Source: Prochlorococcus marinus str. MIT 1214 (GTDB lineage Bacteria > Cyanobacteriota > Cyanobacteriia > PCC-6307 > Cyanobiaceae). Taken from it: a stretch of DNA of 64,000 bases. Both the position numbers and the translations under genes were made by a program. Under the pieces are notes generated by a model. The model saw nothing but the letters and a program-made list of their open reading frames with translations. It was not told where the DNA came from and did not search any database. Below, piece by piece: positions 48,009 through 58,906 of this stretch. Each line of letters starts with the position of its first letter. The stretch's first letter is position 1. The stretch covers positions 1 to 64,000 of the forward strand of contig NZ_CP114777.1 of NCBI RefSeq assembly GCF_027359355.1. Direction: 5' to 3'.

Positions 48009-49472
48009 ATGCGAATACTTTTTGCTGCTGCTGAATGCGCCCCAATGATAAAGGTTGGAGGTATGGGTGATGTTGTTGGTTCATTACCTCCTGCGCTTAA
48101 AAAACTTGGACATGACGTTCGATTAATAATTCCAGGGTATGGAAAATTATGGTCGTTGATGGATATTGCTCCTGAACCTATCTTTCGAGCGAACACAATG
48201 GGGGTTGACTTCGCTGTTTTTGAAACAAGGCATCCCTCTAATGGGTTGCCAATTTATTTGGTTGGACATCCATGTTTTGATTCCGAGCGTATTTACGGAG
48301 GAGAAGATGAAGATTGGAGATTTACTTTTTTTGCTAGTGCAGTCTCTGAATTTGCATGGAACTCTTGGAAACCACAAGTCCTCCATTGTCATGATTGGCA
48401 TACTGGAATGATCCCAGTTTGGATGCATCAAGACCCTGAAATCAGTACGGTATTTACTATTCATAATCTCAAGTATCAAGGCCCATGGAGATGGAAGCTT
48501 GATCAAATAACTTGGTGCCCCTGGTATATGCATGGTGATCACACTATGGCATCAGCAATGTTGTATGCCGATAGAGTGAATGCAGTATCTCCGACTTATT
48601 CAAGGGAAATCCGAACATCTGAATATGGAGAAAAATTAGAGGGACTTTTAAATTATATTTCTGGGAAATTACGAGGAATATTAAACGGAGTTGATTTAGA
48701 TGAGTGGGATCCAGGAACGGATAATTCATTGCCAGCTAAATTTAGTGTAGATAATATTTCTGGTAGAGCAATTAATAAAAGAGTCCTTCAAGAAAGAATG
48801 GGACTTGAAGTGAATCCAGATAAATATCTAATGGGAATGGTTGGTAGGCTCGTTGACCAAAAAGGTATTGACCTTTTACTACAAGTAGCTAATAGGCTTC
48901 TTTCTTATACTGACTCTCAGGTTGTTGTCCTTGGGACTGGGGATCGCTATTTAGAGTCATCTTTATGGCAGCTTGCAATTGAGTATCCTGGTCGTTTTTC
49001 TGTTTTTCTTACTTACGATGATGCATTATCTAGGCTCATTTATGGAGGCGCTGATGCATTCCTAATGCCTAGTCGCTTCGAGCCATGTGGTATCAGTCAA
49101 TTATTAGCTATGCGTTATGGTGCTATTCCGATCGTTAGAAAAGTCGGCGGTTTAGTGGATACAGTAGAACCTTATAACCCCATGAATGAAACAGGTTCCG
49201 GATTTTGCTTTGATCGGTATGAACCAATTGACTTTTATACAGCATTAGTTCGTTCTTGGGAAGCATATAGACATCAAAAAAGTTGGAAGGAGTTACAATT
49301 AAGAGCAATGTCAAATAAATATAGTTGGGATAGATCCGCGAAGGAATATGAATTAATGTACAAAGATGTTTGTGGAATTAAGGAGCCTTCTCCTGATGCT
49401 GCAGAGGTTGAAAAGTTTTCTTACGGCCAAGAAGCAGATCCTTCAAGGAAAGGGAAAAAAATAAAATTATAG
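48009..49472 (+). CDS. glgA: Glycogen synthase
   Basis: This GT5 enzyme adds glucose from ADP-glucose to glycogen. The 487 residues have the ADP-glucose motif [16 protein letters not shown] near residue 16, [32 protein letters not shown] at the start of the C-terminal Rossmann domain, and a nucleotide-binding [21 protein letters not shown]. The tail is charged ([10 protein letters not shown]). ATG start. It follows menB by 48 bases but has no functional link to it; murF is next. Confidence 0.97.
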   Translation: MRILFAAAECAPMIKVGGMGDVVGSLPPALKKLGHDVRLIIPGYGKLWSLMDIAPEPIFRANTMGVDFAVFETRHPSNGLPIYLVGHPCFDSERIYGGEDEDWRFTFFASAVSEFAWNSWKPQVLHCHDWHTGMIPVWMHQDPEISTVFTIHNLKYQGPWRWKLDQITWCPWYMHGDHTMASAMLYADRVNAVSPTYSREIRTSEYGEKLEGLLNYISGKLRGILNGVDLDEWDPGTDNSLPAKFSVDNISGRAINKRVLQERMGLEVNPDKYLMGMVGRLVDQKGIDLLLQVANRLLSYTDSQVVVLGTGDRYLESSLWQLAIEYPGRFSVFLTYDDALSRLIYGGADAFLMPSRFEPCGISQLLAMRYGAIPIVRKVGGLVDTVEPYNPMNETGSGFCFDRYEPIDFYTALVRSWEAYRHQKSWKELQLRAMSNKYSWDRSAKEYELMYKDVCGIKEPSPDAAEVEKFSYGQEADPSRKGKKIKL

Positions 49473-49517
49473 GATTTTTGAGTATTTAGATTACTTTGCT
49501 TCTATTCAAATTTTTGT

Positions 49518-50915
49518 ATGGATATTATTTTTAAGGACTTAATTGAACTATGGGGGAAGCCAGATATTCAAAAGGAAATAGATCTTAATTTAGCTGTTGG
49601 TCGTATATCTACTGATTCGAGGACAATTGAAAAGGGTGATTTCTTTGTCCCTTTGGTAGGCAATAAATTTGATGGCCATGATTACTTAGATATGGCTTTT
49701 GATCTTGGTATACAGGCAGCAGTAGTTTCTGAAAAATATAATGGTTTGGTCCCAACTGACCTGCCTCATTGGGTGGTTCCAGATACTCTGTACGCCTATC
49801 AACAGATCGCATTGCTTCATCGTAGAAATTTAAGTCTTCCTGTAGTTGCTGTTACTGGCTCTGTTGGTAAAACAACTACAAGAGAATTGATTCGAGCAAT
49901 ACTGTCTCCTCTTGGTGAAATTGTCTCTAGCAGAGGGAATGAAAATAATGATGTCGGTGTTCCAAAAACGCTGCTTAGTGGGTCGGGAACAGATGCTGCA
50001 TTTGTTCTAGAAATGGGTATGCGTGGTTTCGGTCAAATTGCACGTCTTTCTCGAGTTGCTGAACCTGATATCGCTGTAATTACAAATGTGGGTCAAGCTC
50101 ATATTGGTATTCTTGGTAGTAGAGAAAATATTGCAAAAGCCAAGTCTGAAATCACCTTAAACCTAAGACCTGATGGTGTTGTGATTATTCCTTTTGGCGA
50201 CTACCTCTTAGAAAAAGCTTTGTTAGAAAAATGGTCAGGACGTATTGTTCGAGTAGGGATAGAGGGCTTTTCACTGAACTGGTTAGATTGTAATGATGAG
50301 CATTATGCTTTTCAAGATATTGAACCAGATTATATTTCTCAAATTGACATGCAAAATAATTTCATGCTTTTTGAGGGAAGTAAATTCAAATTGCCCCTTG
50401 AAGGAAGACATAATGCTATGAATTTTCTTCTTGCATTGACTGTTGCAACAGAATTAGGAGTATCAATAAAGAATCTTGATCAATTAAAAATAAATATGCC
50501 AATGGGAAGAAATAGATTGATTGATTGTGGAGAATATTTAGTTTTAGATGAGACTTACAATGCATCTCCCGAATCTGTTATTGCATCTCTAGAGCTATTG
50601 ATAAGCAAGCCTGGCAGACATTTTGCAGTTTTAGGTACGATGCTTGAGTTGGGCTCTGAGAGTATTTCACTTCATCAGAAAGTTCTTAACAAAGCCGTTG
50701 AATTAGGTCTTACTGGAATTGTGTTCGTCTCTTGTGGGGAGGAATCTAATATCATAAAAAAGATAATCAATAAATTACCAAATCATGACGTAGTAAGCAC
50801 CCCAAAAGATGCGGCTATATCACTATTATCATGGCTTTCGCCGGGAGACAGTATTTTAATTAAAGGTAGTCGTAAGTTGGAATTAGAAAAAGTATTACCC
50901 TATCTACAGAAATAA
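49518..50915 (+). CDS. murF: UDP-N-acetylmuramoyl-tripeptide--D-Ala-D-Ala ligase (MurF)
   Basis: MurF adds D-Ala-D-Ala to UDP-MurNAc-tripeptide, the last cytoplasmic step of peptidoglycan precursor assembly. This 465-residue Mur ligase has the P-loop GSVGKTTTRELI near residue 114, GNENNDVGVPKTLL, VLEMGMRGFGQI, an ITNVGQAHIG segment and DETYNASPESV in the C-terminal domain. All are MurF signature parts. ATG start. It is convergent with glmU, also an envelope gene, 14 bases away. Confidence 0.96.
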   Translation: MDIIFKDLIELWGKPDIQKEIDLNLAVGRISTDSRTIEKGDFFVPLVGNKFDGHDYLDMAFDLGIQAAVVSEKYNGLVPTDLPHWVVPDTLYAYQQIALLHRRNLSLPVVAVTGSVGKTTTRELIRAILSPLGEIVSSRGNENNDVGVPKTLLSGSGTDAAFVLEMGMRGFGQIARLSRVAEPDIAVITNVGQAHIGILGSRENIAKAKSEITLNLRPDGVVIIPFGDYLLEKALLEKWSGRIVRVGIEGFSLNWLDCNDEHYAFQDIEPDYISQIDMQNNFMLFEGSKFKLPLEGRHNAMNFLLALTVATELGVSIKNLDQLKINMPMGRNRLIDCGEYLVLDETYNASPESVIASLELLISKPGRHFAVLGTMLELGSESISLHQKVLNKAVELGLTGIVFVSCGEESNIIKKIINKLPNHDVVSTPKDAAISLLSWLSPGDSILIKGSRKLELEKVLPYLQK

Positions 50916-50929
50916 CTTCGCCGTTGTAG

Positions 50930-52270
50930 TTAATCAGACTTAGTTCTAATAATTGCTTTTGATCTTTCAACTACTAAACTTTTATCAGGAATATCTTTAC
51001 TTATTGTTGAGCCTGCACCAATAGTTACATGTGCCCCAATCTTGATGGGCGCAACAAGTACTGAATTTGCACCGGTTTTTGAATAATCATCAATAATTGT
51101 TCTATGTTTATCTTTACCATCAAAATTAGCTGTGATAGTTCCTGCTCCAATATTAATATTTTTTCCTAGAGCTGAATCACCTACGTAGCTTAAATGATTG
51201 ATTTTTGTTCCTTCTCCAATACAACTTTTTTTTATTTCTACAAAGTTCCCTATTTTAGAATTTTGTTTTATGGTTGATTCCGGTCTTATGTGGGCGAATG
51301 GACCAATTGATGTATTATTTCCAATCGTTGCCTCATTGATGAATGAATGAATGGCTAATACATTTTCCCCAAGAGTTGAATTTGTTATGATACTACCTGG
51401 CCCTAAATGACATCCATTGCCAATACTACATTTGCCGCGAAGATGAGTTTGTGGCTCAATAACTACATCTGTACCAAAGTTTGAATCCTCACTTAGAGAG
51501 CAACTAATAGGATCAACAAAAGAAACTCCCTTCCTCATCCATAAGGATTTAAGCTGTTCTTGGATATAATGTTCGCATTCAGATAATTGAACTCTATCAT
51601 TAATGCCTTTAATCTCAAATGGATTATCTACCTCAAAATGCAATGCTTTTTTAAGTAAACTTATAGTATCTGTTAAATAAATCTCATTTTGACTATTTTG
51701 GTTAGATAACAAGCTTAATACATCTGATAATTGTTGCCAATCGAAACAATATATGCCTGCATTTATTAATTTATTTTTTCGCTGTTCATTAGTGCAATCT
51801 TTCTCTTCAACAATTTTTTTTACTAGTCCCGAGTCATCGGTAAATACTCGCCCATAACCTGTTGGAGAGTCTAAACTTGCAGATAAAAAAGTTGCACTCG
51901 CGTTGGATTCTTTGTGAAATTTTAAAAGTGAATATAGAGTTTCTTCCTTTAGCAGTGGTACATCTCCATTTAATACTAAAAGTTCTCCATTAAATCCTTT
52001 TAATTTAGAACTTAATTGTTGAATCGCATGTCCTGTTCCATTTTGAGGTTGTTGAAGAACAAAATCCAAGTCTTGATGATGTTTTAGAGAGTCCTCTACT
52101 AAATTAGCTTGATGTCCTATGACTATTAATTTACGGTTTGGGTTGAGCCCTTTAGTACAAGACAAAACCCTATCAATAAGTGATTTCCCTGCCAAAGGGT
52201 GAAGAACCTTAGGTAGCTTACTTTTCATTCGCGTACCTTTTCCAGCCGCTAAAATTGCGATGGCAAGCAT
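50930..52270 (-). CDS. glmU: Bifunctional UDP-GlcNAc pyrophosphorylase / glucosamine-1-P acetyltransferase
   Basis: GlmU makes UDP-GlcNAc for peptidoglycan and lipopolysaccharide. The N-terminal uridyltransferase domain begins [24 protein letters not shown] and has [14 protein letters not shown] and LNGDVPLL. The C-terminal left-handed beta-helix has hexapeptide repeats from about 255 to 420, with [23 protein letters not shown] and [18 protein letters not shown] near the catalytic His region. The 446 residues are slightly shorter than the 456 of E. coli. It follows a methyltransferase gene by 31 bases. Confidence 0.96.
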   Translation of the reverse strand: MLAIAILAAGKGTRMKSKLPKVLHPLAGKSLIDRVLSCTKGLNPNRKLIVIGHQANLVEDSLKHHQDLDFVLQQPQNGTGHAIQQLSSKLKGFNGELLVLNGDVPLLKEETLYSLLKFHKESNASATFLSASLDSPTGYGRVFTDDSGLVKKIVEEKDCTNEQRKNKLINAGIYCFDWQQLSDVLSLLSNQNSQNEIYLTDTISLLKKALHFEVDNPFEIKGINDRVQLSECEHYIQEQLKSLWMRKGVSFVDPISCSLSEDSNFGTDVVIEPQTHLRGKCSIGNGCHLGPGSIITNSTLGENVLAIHSFINEATIGNNTSIGPFAHIRPESTIKQNSKIGNFVEIKKSCIGEGTKINHLSYVGDSALGKNINIGAGTITANFDGKDKHRTIIDDYSKTGANSVLVAPIKIGAHVTIGAGSTISKDIPDKSLVVERSKAIIRTKSD

Positions 52271-52301
52271 TAGAGTCCTTTTTTGAAGAAATCTAATTGC
52301 T

Positions 52302-53204
52302 TTATTGCTTTTGCGCAGTATTCCATCGTTTTCTCCATGATGAAGTGTTTATTAATTGACTTTTAGATTGCTCTAATTCTCTTGTTGAAATAATTTCTTT
52401 AGAGTTTCCTCTACCTGTTGGATCCCTGTAAGGAATAGATGAACGCGTAGCAAGGTGTTCTACTTCCCTAGTGCTTAAGTCTTTAAACTGACATTTTTTT
52501 GAAATGAACGGTCGCTCTATTCCCTTTTTCATAGCAACTGTTCCTGCACTCCATTTGTTTTGGTCGTCGATTGAGGGAACTATTGAATAGATCTTTAAAC
52601 CAGCTCTTATAAAACTCGCTCTAATTGAGGCAGCTGTTGAATATGTAATCAAACGGCCTTCGAAAGAAAGCCTTTTTGTTAACAAAGAAATGAATTCTTC
52701 GCTCCATAGCTCGGGACACTTTTGTGGAGAAAAAGGATCAAGAAGAATTAAATCAAAGCTTAGAGAATCTTTTATTTCGTATATTTTTTGTCTTGCATCT
52801 CCCCAGTGAATAGTTCCTTCGTTAAAACCTTCAGACCATTTCCCTGATTTCTCTAAGCATTTATAAAAATGCAATACTTTTGGAGACCAAATTCTCTGAA
52901 ATGTTTTTTCATTAAGAGCAAGCTTAAGAGGCCTTTGATCAATCTCAAGCCCATGCCATTCAATTTTTATATTGCTTTGAATTAACTTTTCGAGAATACA
53001 TCCTGTGTTATATCCCAATCCCATGCAAACATCTAAAATAACTATTTTTTCATTATTAGAAAATTGTTCTAATTGAGCAGGTAAGAGATATTTAGCAGTT
53101 GATTCTCTAAGTGCTCCGTCCTTATCATGGAATCCTTCTTCATAGCACAAGCTATAGAGACTTAAGCTCCCATCTTTTGTCGTATGTTTTTTTAAATCAT
53201 CCAA
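52302..53204 (-). CDS. MnmD/MnmC-like tRNA methyltransferase domain protein
   Basis: The 300 residues match the MnmC methyltransferase domain family: [29 protein letters not shown] near the start, an SAM-binding [14 protein letters not shown], and [30 protein letters not shown]-type [20 protein letters not shown] completes the pattern. In other bacteria this domain methylates 5-aminomethyl-2-thiouridine at tRNA position 34; the oxidase half of MnmC is absent here. The exact tRNA substrate in cyanobacteria is uncertain. It lies between aroA and glmU with short gaps. Confidence 0.8.
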   Translation of the reverse strand: MDDLKKHTTKDGSLSLYSLCYEEGFHDKDGALRESTAKYLLPAQLEQFSNNEKIVILDVCMGLGYNTGCILEKLIQSNIKIEWHGLEIDQRPLKLALNEKTFQRIWSPKVLHFYKCLEKSGKWSEGFNEGTIHWGDARQKIYEIKDSLSFDLILLDPFSPQKCPELWSEEFISLLTKRLSFEGRLITYSTAASIRASFIRAGLKIYSIVPSIDDQNKWSAGTVAMKKGIERPFISKKCQFKDLSTREVEHLATRSSIPYRDPTGRGNSKEIISTRELEQSKSQLINTSSWRKRWNTAQKQ

Positions 53205-53216
53205 TCCTAAGAAAAA

Positions 53217-54551
53217 CTAACTTGTTTGTTGAAGTCTCATAAGATCATTCCAGAAATCAGGATATGAGATTGCTGCAGCTTCACTACGTCGTAATGTCGA
53301 ATTAGAATTAGCCATTATTGATGCAATAGCTAAGCTCATTGCTATACGGTGATCATCTTCGCTATCAAGCTCGCATCCTCTTAATTTATTTCCTCCATAG
53401 ATAGTTAGACCATCTTGATGTTCATCTACTTTTGCTCCCATTCTTTTTAATTGCCTGGCCATTACAGCTAATCGATCAGTTTCTTTTACTCTCAATTCAC
53501 TTGCTCCTTTTATTTGACTGATACCATTACAAAAACATGCTGCTACAGATAATATAGGTATTTCGTCTACGAGCCGAGGCATTATCTCCCCATTTATTTT
53601 AAATGGTTTTAAGCTTTCGTTGTAGAAAACTTTAATGTCACCAACAGGTTCACCGGCTACATCTCTTTTGTTTGTTACGTTGATATTTGCTTCCATTGCT
53701 TCCAATATATCAAGTATTCCAGTTCTTGTAGGATTTAAACCGACATTTTCTACAACCAATTCTGACCCGGGTATGATGCTACCTGCAACTAGCCAAAATG
53801 CAGCGGAACTAATATCACCCGGAACAATAATTGATTGACCTTTTAGCTCTTTGCCCGGGGAAACAGTTATATGTCTACCCATTTCACCACCAACCTCTAG
53901 ATTAGCTCCGAAGGCTTTTAACATTCTCTCGCTATGATCTCTTGATCTGGCCGGCTCGATAACTGTCGTTGAGCCTTCTGCATTAAGAGCAGCTAGTAGG
54001 ATTGCAGATTTTATCTGAGCACTTGCTACTGGAGTCCCAATTACGGCACCTCTTAATTTGTTCCCAACAATAGATAGAGGAGCTAAGTCTCCACCGCATC
54101 TTCCAGAAACTTTAGCCCCCATCATTTTTAAAGGTTGTCCTACTCTTTTCATTGGCCTGTTTCGGAGTGATTTATCTCCTGTAAGGATGAAATGATGATC
54201 TTTTTGACCGGCCAATAATCCCATTATTAATCTCATCGTTGTTCCTGAATTTCCGCAGTTCAAAATATCTTCAGGCTCTTGGAGGCCATTTAATCCAACG
54301 CCTTCAATTTCAACAATGTCTCCTTTTTTAATTGGACTAATCTTTACGCCCATTGATCTAAGGCATTCAGCAGTGCTTAATGGATCTTCAGCAGGTAAAA
54401 GGCCCTCAATTATTGTTTTCCCCTTAGCGATAGCCCCAAATAGTAGTGCGCGATGGGAGATTGATTTATCTCCGGGTACTTTCACTTTTCCACAGAGCTC
54501 CCCTCCTTTTTGAAGGTCTCTTAAAGACTGATCTTTAGTGGGAACTTTCAA
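53217..54551 (-). CDS. aroA: 5-enolpyruvylshikimate-3-phosphate synthase
   Basis: AroA joins shikimate-3-phosphate and PEP in aromatic synthesis. The 444 residues have [55 protein letters not shown], and the [15 protein letters not shown] and [12 protein letters not shown] motifs, the standard substrate sites. The second domain has two-fold similar structure. The gene leads a minus-strand run with the methyltransferase and glmU genes (gaps of 12 and 31 bases). ATG start. Confidence 0.97.
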   Translation of the reverse strand: MKVPTKDQSLRDLQKGGELCGKVKVPGDKSISHRALLFGAIAKGKTIIEGLLPAEDPLSTAECLRSMGVKISPIKKGDIVEIEGVGLNGLQEPEDILNCGNSGTTMRLIMGLLAGQKDHHFILTGDKSLRNRPMKRVGQPLKMMGAKVSGRCGGDLAPLSIVGNKLRGAVIGTPVASAQIKSAILLAALNAEGSTTVIEPARSRDHSERMLKAFGANLEVGGEMGRHITVSPGKELKGQSIIVPGDISSAAFWLVAGSIIPGSELVVENVGLNPTRTGILDILEAMEANINVTNKRDVAGEPVGDIKVFYNESLKPFKINGEIMPRLVDEIPILSVAACFCNGISQIKGASELRVKETDRLAVMARQLKRMGAKVDEHQDGLTIYGGNKLRGCELDSEDDHRIAMSLAIASIMANSNSTLRRSEAAAISYPDFWNDLMRLQQTS

Positions 54552-54606
54552 TGAAAAAACAATATATTTTTATATATTTTATTTATCGATAAGCTTTATT
54601 CCTAAT

Positions 54607-56184
54607 TTATGAATTGTTTATTTGTTTTTGACGCATTAGTTCATCGATAACATAACCAAATAATTCTGGACTTGGTTGCTTGTTTTCCAGCTCCGACAAC
54701 CCTAGTTCTGCCCATCTTTCATCTACTTTGTCTTCAAGTTCTTTAGGCCTTGATAATGGTTTACCCCAATCATGATTTTTCTCTGGGCCAATTTTTGTTG
54801 TTGCATCAATAGCTAATCTCCCTCCTAAGCCGATATTCTCACTCGCAAAGTCAAGGGTATCAAAAGGAGTATTTTCAAGTATGAATAAATCTCTTTGAGG
54901 GTCAACTTGACTAGATATTACCCAAACTACTTGTCTAGGATCTCTTACATTAATGGTTGAGTCGACCACGACGACAAATTTTGTATAAGTAAATTGGGGT
55001 AAAGCACTCCAAAAAGCCATAGCAGCTCTTTTCGCCTGACCTGGATATGCTTTATCAATAGATATGACTGCTAACTTATAACTCAAAGCTTCCATTGGAA
55101 GGAAAAAATCAATAATTTCAGGTATTTGTTGTTTAAGTATTGGTGTATAAATCCGATTTAATGCTATGGCCAGCATGGCCTCCTCCTTTGGGGGCCTGCC
55201 GCTGAAAGTGGTTAAAAATATTGGTTTTTTTCTTTGAGTCATACAGTGGAATCTAATCAAAGGTGAGGCCTCAGCTCCCCCATAGAACCCCATATGGTCT
55301 CCAAATGGACCATCCATCATCTCTTCACCGGGAGATATAGATCCTTCCAGAACAATTTCACTGTGACTAGGTACTTGAAGATCGATAGTTTTGCAATTAG
55401 TTAATCGAACACCCTCTCCAGCATATAAACCTGCAAAAAGCCATTCGCTGAGCTGTACTGGAATAGGAGTTGCTGCAGCCATTACAAGAAGTGGGTGTAC
55501 TCCAATTGCTACAGCAACTTCTAACTTTTTATTCATGGCAGCTGCTTTGCGAAGATGCCTGGCTCCTCCTCTGACACTTAGCCAGTGAACTGTCATGCTT
55601 TTGGCAGATTGTCTTTGGAGTCTATAAACGCCAATATTTGGTACGCCTGTTTCAGGATCTTTTGTTATTACTAGACCTAAAGTGATAGCACCTCCAGCAT
55701 CTTCCGGCCATGGGCGTAGAAGTGGTAAATGATTTAGATCCAAATCTTTTTCACCAATTACTTTTTGATGGCATGGTGGTAAGAGATCAATATCAGGACG
55801 AGCTTTAAGTAGATCCCAAGCAACTGAAGCAAAAGCTTTTGTTTCTTTAAATCCTTTCGGAGGCCTTGGTTGCTGAAGAAGGGCTAATTTTCTCCCTAAA
55901 TCTTCTAATTGTTCTTGTTTCTCTAAGCCCATACTCCAAACCACGCGTTCCATCGTGCCAAGTAAATTAACTGCAACAGGAATTGATGATCCTTTTACAT
56001 TTTCAAAAAGTAGAGCAGGCCCTCCCATCCCCAGGACTCGGTCGCTTATCGCTGCAATTTCTAGGTCACTATCAACTGGACTGCTTATTCTCTTTAATTG
56101 ACCTTTCTTTTCTAGAAGAGTTAGAAAATCTCTAATGTCCCGTGTAAGAGGTTCTTGACGAAATAATTTCATGAAGGTCTGCAC
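54607..56184 (-). CDS. ubiD: UbiD family decarboxylase
   Basis: This prenylated-FMN-dependent decarboxylase is expected to remove the carboxyl group of 4-hydroxy-3-polyprenylbenzoate in plastoquinone synthesis. The 525 residues include DLEIAAISDRVLGMGGPALLFENVKG, NIGVYRLQRQSAKSMTVHWLSVRGGARH, an EIVLEGSISPGEEMMDGPFGDHMGFYG segment with the catalytic Glu region, and KFVVVVDSTINVRDPRQVVW. These follow the UbiD order. A solanesyl diphosphate synthase that makes a quinone tail is 3.5 kb away on the plus strand. The start may also be a few residues in (MKLFRQEPL). Confidence 0.93.
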   Translation of the reverse strand: MQTFMKLFRQEPLTRDIRDFLTLLEKKGQLKRISSPVDSDLEIAAISDRVLGMGGPALLFENVKGSSIPVAVNLLGTMERVVWSMGLEKQEQLEDLGRKLALLQQPRPPKGFKETKAFASVAWDLLKARPDIDLLPPCHQKVIGEKDLDLNHLPLLRPWPEDAGGAITLGLVITKDPETGVPNIGVYRLQRQSAKSMTVHWLSVRGGARHLRKAAAMNKKLEVAVAIGVHPLLVMAAATPIPVQLSEWLFAGLYAGEGVRLTNCKTIDLQVPSHSEIVLEGSISPGEEMMDGPFGDHMGFYGGAEASPLIRFHCMTQRKKPIFLTTFSGRPPKEEAMLAIALNRIYTPILKQQIPEIIDFFLPMEALSYKLAVISIDKAYPGQAKRAAMAFWSALPQFTYTKFVVVVDSTINVRDPRQVVWVISSQVDPQRDLFILENTPFDTLDFASENIGLGGRLAIDATTKIGPEKNHDWGKPLSRPKELEDKVDERWAELGLSELENKQPSPELFGYVIDELMRQKQINNS

Positions 56185-56230
56185 GATTAACCTATTTATC
56201 TAGTTACTGTGACGCAAGTTATCAGCCTTT

Positions 56231-56965
56231 GTGGAAATGAAACTTTCTTATTTTTATGTAGCGGCAGATGTCCCTAGTGGAATTGTTCCTGAATCATCAG
56301 TAGTAATTGATGTTCTTAGAGCTACAACGACTATTGCCTGGGCTCTTGAAAATGGAGCTGATTCAGTACAAGTGTTTGCAGATGTTGATGAACTTAAAAG
56401 TCAGGCAAAGACTTTTGACTCTAAAGATAAAATTCTCGTTGGGGAGAGAGGAGGAAAAAAATTAGATGGATTTGACTTAGGAAATTCTCCATTGGGAGTT
56501 TCAACTGAGCTAGTAAAAGGGAAAAGAGTTTTTATGAGCACCACAAATGGGACTAGGTCACTTCATCGTGTCAGAGAATCAAAAAGTTTATACACAATGG
56601 CACTCCCAAACAGAAAAGCTATTGCTGAAAGATTGAAAAGTGATAATCCCAATGAAGTATGGATTGTTGGTAGTGGTTGGGAAGGTTCTTACTCTTTAGA
56701 AGATTCTTTAGCAGCTGGCGCTTTAGCCTCTCTTTTAATGGATCAATTAGAGTCTGTTCAGATATTAAATGATGAATTGATGTCCTCCATAGCACTATGG
56801 AAAAATTGGGAGAATGATGTTGAAGGATGTTTACGTGTTGCAAGTCATGGACAAAGACTTGCAGGGATAGGTAATCATGATGATGATTTCGCTTGTTGCT
56901 CTTCTTTGGACAACCTTTCTATTATTCCAAAACAGATTGAGATGGGCGTACTTCGCTCAAACTAA
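56231..56965 (+). CDS. comB: Probable 2-phosphosulfolactate phosphatase (ComB)
   Basis: This 244-residue protein of the ComB family (Mg-dependent) removes phosphate from 2-phosphosulfolactate in archaeal coenzyme M synthesis. Visible signatures are [23 protein letters not shown] near residue 28, [19 protein letters not shown], and [12 protein letters not shown] followed by the [23 protein letters not shown] segment. Cyanobacteria carry comB homologues although they do not make coenzyme M, so the substrate may be a different sulfonate or phosphate ester. It precedes the nitrilase gene by 29 bases. Confidence 0.88.
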   Translation: MEMKLSYFYVAADVPSGIVPESSVVIDVLRATTTIAWALENGADSVQVFADVDELKSQAKTFDSKDKILVGERGGKKLDGFDLGNSPLGVSTELVKGKRVFMSTTNGTRSLHRVRESKSLYTMALPNRKAIAERLKSDNPNEVWIVGSGWEGSYSLEDSLAAGALASLLMDQLESVQILNDELMSSIALWKNWENDVEGCLRVASHGQRLAGIGNHDDDFACCSSLDNLSIIPKQIEMGVLRSN

Positions 56966-56994
56966 CTTTTAAATTATTTCTTTTTTTTAACTCA

Positions 56995-57819
56995 GTGTCA
57001 GATTTTTTGGCTGCGGCCTTACAGCTAACTAGTACCTCAGATGTAGACGCAAATCTCAATGCTGCAGAAGAACAAATTGAGTTGGCCTCAAGGCGTGGGG
57101 CTGATCTTGTTGGACTGCCTGAAAACTTTGCATTTCTGGGTGAAGATCAGAAAAAATTAAAAATTGCATCTTCAATCAATGAAAAATGCAATAGTTTTTT
57201 AGTAACCATGGCAAGGAGATATCAAGTTGTTTTGCTTGGAGGTGGTTTTCCTGTCCCCGCTGGCGATGGAGTTAGAACTTTAAATAGAGCGGAGTTGTTT
57301 GGAAAAGACGGTCAATCTTTAGCGAGATATGACAAAATCCACCTTTTTGACGTTGATCTTCCTGAAGGTAATACCTATAGAGAATCTGAAACAATTGTTT
57401 CCGGGAGTGAATCTCCACCTGTCGTTGAGGTGCCTGGTCTTTGCAAAATTGGATTATCTATTTGTTACGACGTTCGATTCCCTGAGCTTTATAGGGATTT
57501 GGTCAATAAAGGCGCAGATTTATTAATGATTCCAGCGGCTTTTACTGCTTTTACGGGGAAGGATCATTGGCAAGTCTTGCTACAAGCAAGAGCCATTGAA
57601 AATACCGCTTACGTTGTTGCACCAGCCCAAACTGGTCGCCACTATGGCAGAAGGCAAAGTCACGGTCATGCGATGGTTATTGATCCATGGGGGACAGTTC
57701 TAGCGGATGCAGGTGTTGTTCAAGGAGCAGCAATAGCTCCTGCTGATAAAGAAAGAGTTGAGAGGATCAGAGGACAAATGCCCAGCCTAAAACATAGAAA
57801 AACAGAGCTTTTTATTTGA
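56995..57819 (+). CDS. Nitrilase-superfamily carbon-nitrogen hydrolase
   Basis: This 274-residue cytoplasmic amidase of the Nit1/Nit2 branch has catalytic Glu in GLPENFAFLG near 42, Lys in YDKIHLFDVDLP near 113, and Cys in LSICYDVRFPELYRDL near 158. The HYGRRQSHGHAMVIDPWG loop is typical of Nit proteins, which hydrolyse omega-amides or deaminated glutathione; I cannot choose between them. Start is GTG. Its stop overlaps the amidase start by four bases, suggesting shared translation. Confidence 0.9.
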   Translation: MSDFLAAALQLTSTSDVDANLNAAEEQIELASRRGADLVGLPENFAFLGEDQKKLKIASSINEKCNSFLVTMARRYQVVLLGGGFPVPAGDGVRTLNRAELFGKDGQSLARYDKIHLFDVDLPEGNTYRESETIVSGSESPPVVEVPGLCKIGLSICYDVRFPELYRDLVNKGADLLMIPAAFTAFTGKDHWQVLLQARAIENTAYVVAPAQTGRHYGRRQSHGHAMVIDPWGTVLADAGVVQGAAIAPADKERVERIRGQMPSLKHRKTELFI

Positions 57820-58904
57820 TGTTTAAAGATCAATCTTTAAAGTCAAAACTTGCATTCTTTGCTGGATTTCTTTTTTGTTCCAATCTTTTTATTTCTTTAC
57901 CGCTCAGATCTGCTAGCGCTCTTGCCGCTTGGGCCTTAACTAGTAATGGTAGCCTTAAATTACGAACTTCCACTGGAACTAAGTTAGATGCTTTTTTTCA
58001 ATCCTCAAGCACTGACAAAGGTGAAAGGGTATGGATTGATTTTCCTGGAGAATTAAGCCGACCTAGAACTATTAAAGGCAATGGATCAGTTAAGGAAATA
58101 AGACTAGGCAAACCTGCTAAGGGTAAGACAAGGCTTGTGATTGAATTTCTTCCATCAGTTGAATTAGAACCCTCAAAATTAAAATTAGTTGGAATTTCAC
58201 CAAACACTTGGGAGTTGAAATTTGTTGGTTTAGAAAGTAATTCTTATCGTTCTATTGAAGAAGGTAATATTTTAAGAAATTCAATAAAAAAAACTTTTGA
58301 AAAAATAAAGTTTGAAGATTTAGATGTTTCTTCTTTGCCTGATGTCCCCTATGGAAAGTACAAAGTTGTTATCGACCCAGGCCATGGTGGTTCAGATCCT
58401 GGTGCTGTTGGCATAAATGGATTAAGAGAGACTGACATTGTTTTAGAAGTGTCAAAGAGTGTTTCAGAATTTCTAACAAATAAAGGCGTAAAAACTATTT
58501 TAACTAGGAATTATGAGAGAACATTAGACTTACAACCCAGAGTTACCAAAGCTAATAATTCAAAAGCGGATGCTTTTGTTAGTATTCATGCAAACGCAAC
58601 AAGAGGAAAGCGCAAAGATGTTAATGGTTTAGAGACATATTATTACTCTGGTTATAAAGGGTATTCTTTAGCAAAAAATATTCAAAAACAAATTTTAATT
58701 TTTTCTCCGCAAAGCCCTGATAGGGGTGTTCGTAGATCTCGCTTTTATGTAATAAGAAAAACATCTATGCCTGCCGCTTTAGTAGAGATTGGATTTGTTA
58801 CTGGTATGTATGATGCAGCTTTATTACGACAAAAATTTTACCGGGATAAAATGTCTTTTGCTATCGCTAAGGGAATACTCAAATATCTAAAAGTTTCAAA
58901 TTAG
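57816..58904 (+). CDS. N-acetylmuramoyl-L-alanine amidase (AMIN + Amidase_3)
   Basis: This periplasmic cell-wall hydrolase cuts the amide bond between MurNAc and the peptide stem and is needed for daughter-cell separation in cyanobacteria. The 362 residues begin with a signal peptide (FAGFLFCSNLFISLPLRSASA). An AMIN domain (about 35-135) comes next, and the zinc amidase domain (about 180-360) has VIDPGHGGSDPGAVG, the Glu in GLRETDIVLEVS, the His in SIHANA, and the catalytic Glu in LVEIGFVT. It overlaps the nitrilase gene and precedes murI by two bases. Confidence 0.94.
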   Translation: MMFKDQSLKSKLAFFAGFLFCSNLFISLPLRSASALAAWALTSNGSLKLRTSTGTKLDAFFQSSSTDKGERVWIDFPGELSRPRTIKGNGSVKEIRLGKPAKGKTRLVIEFLPSVELEPSKLKLVGISPNTWELKFVGLESNSYRSIEEGNILRNSIKKTFEKIKFEDLDVSSLPDVPYGKYKVVIDPGHGGSDPGAVGINGLRETDIVLEVSKSVSEFLTNKGVKTILTRNYERTLDLQPRVTKANNSKADAFVSIHANATRGKRKDVNGLETYYYSGYKGYSLAKNIQKQILIFSPQSPDRGVRRSRFYVIRKTSMPAALVEIGFVTGMYDAALLRQKFYRDKMSFAIAKGILKYLKVSN

Positions 58905-58906
58905 AT

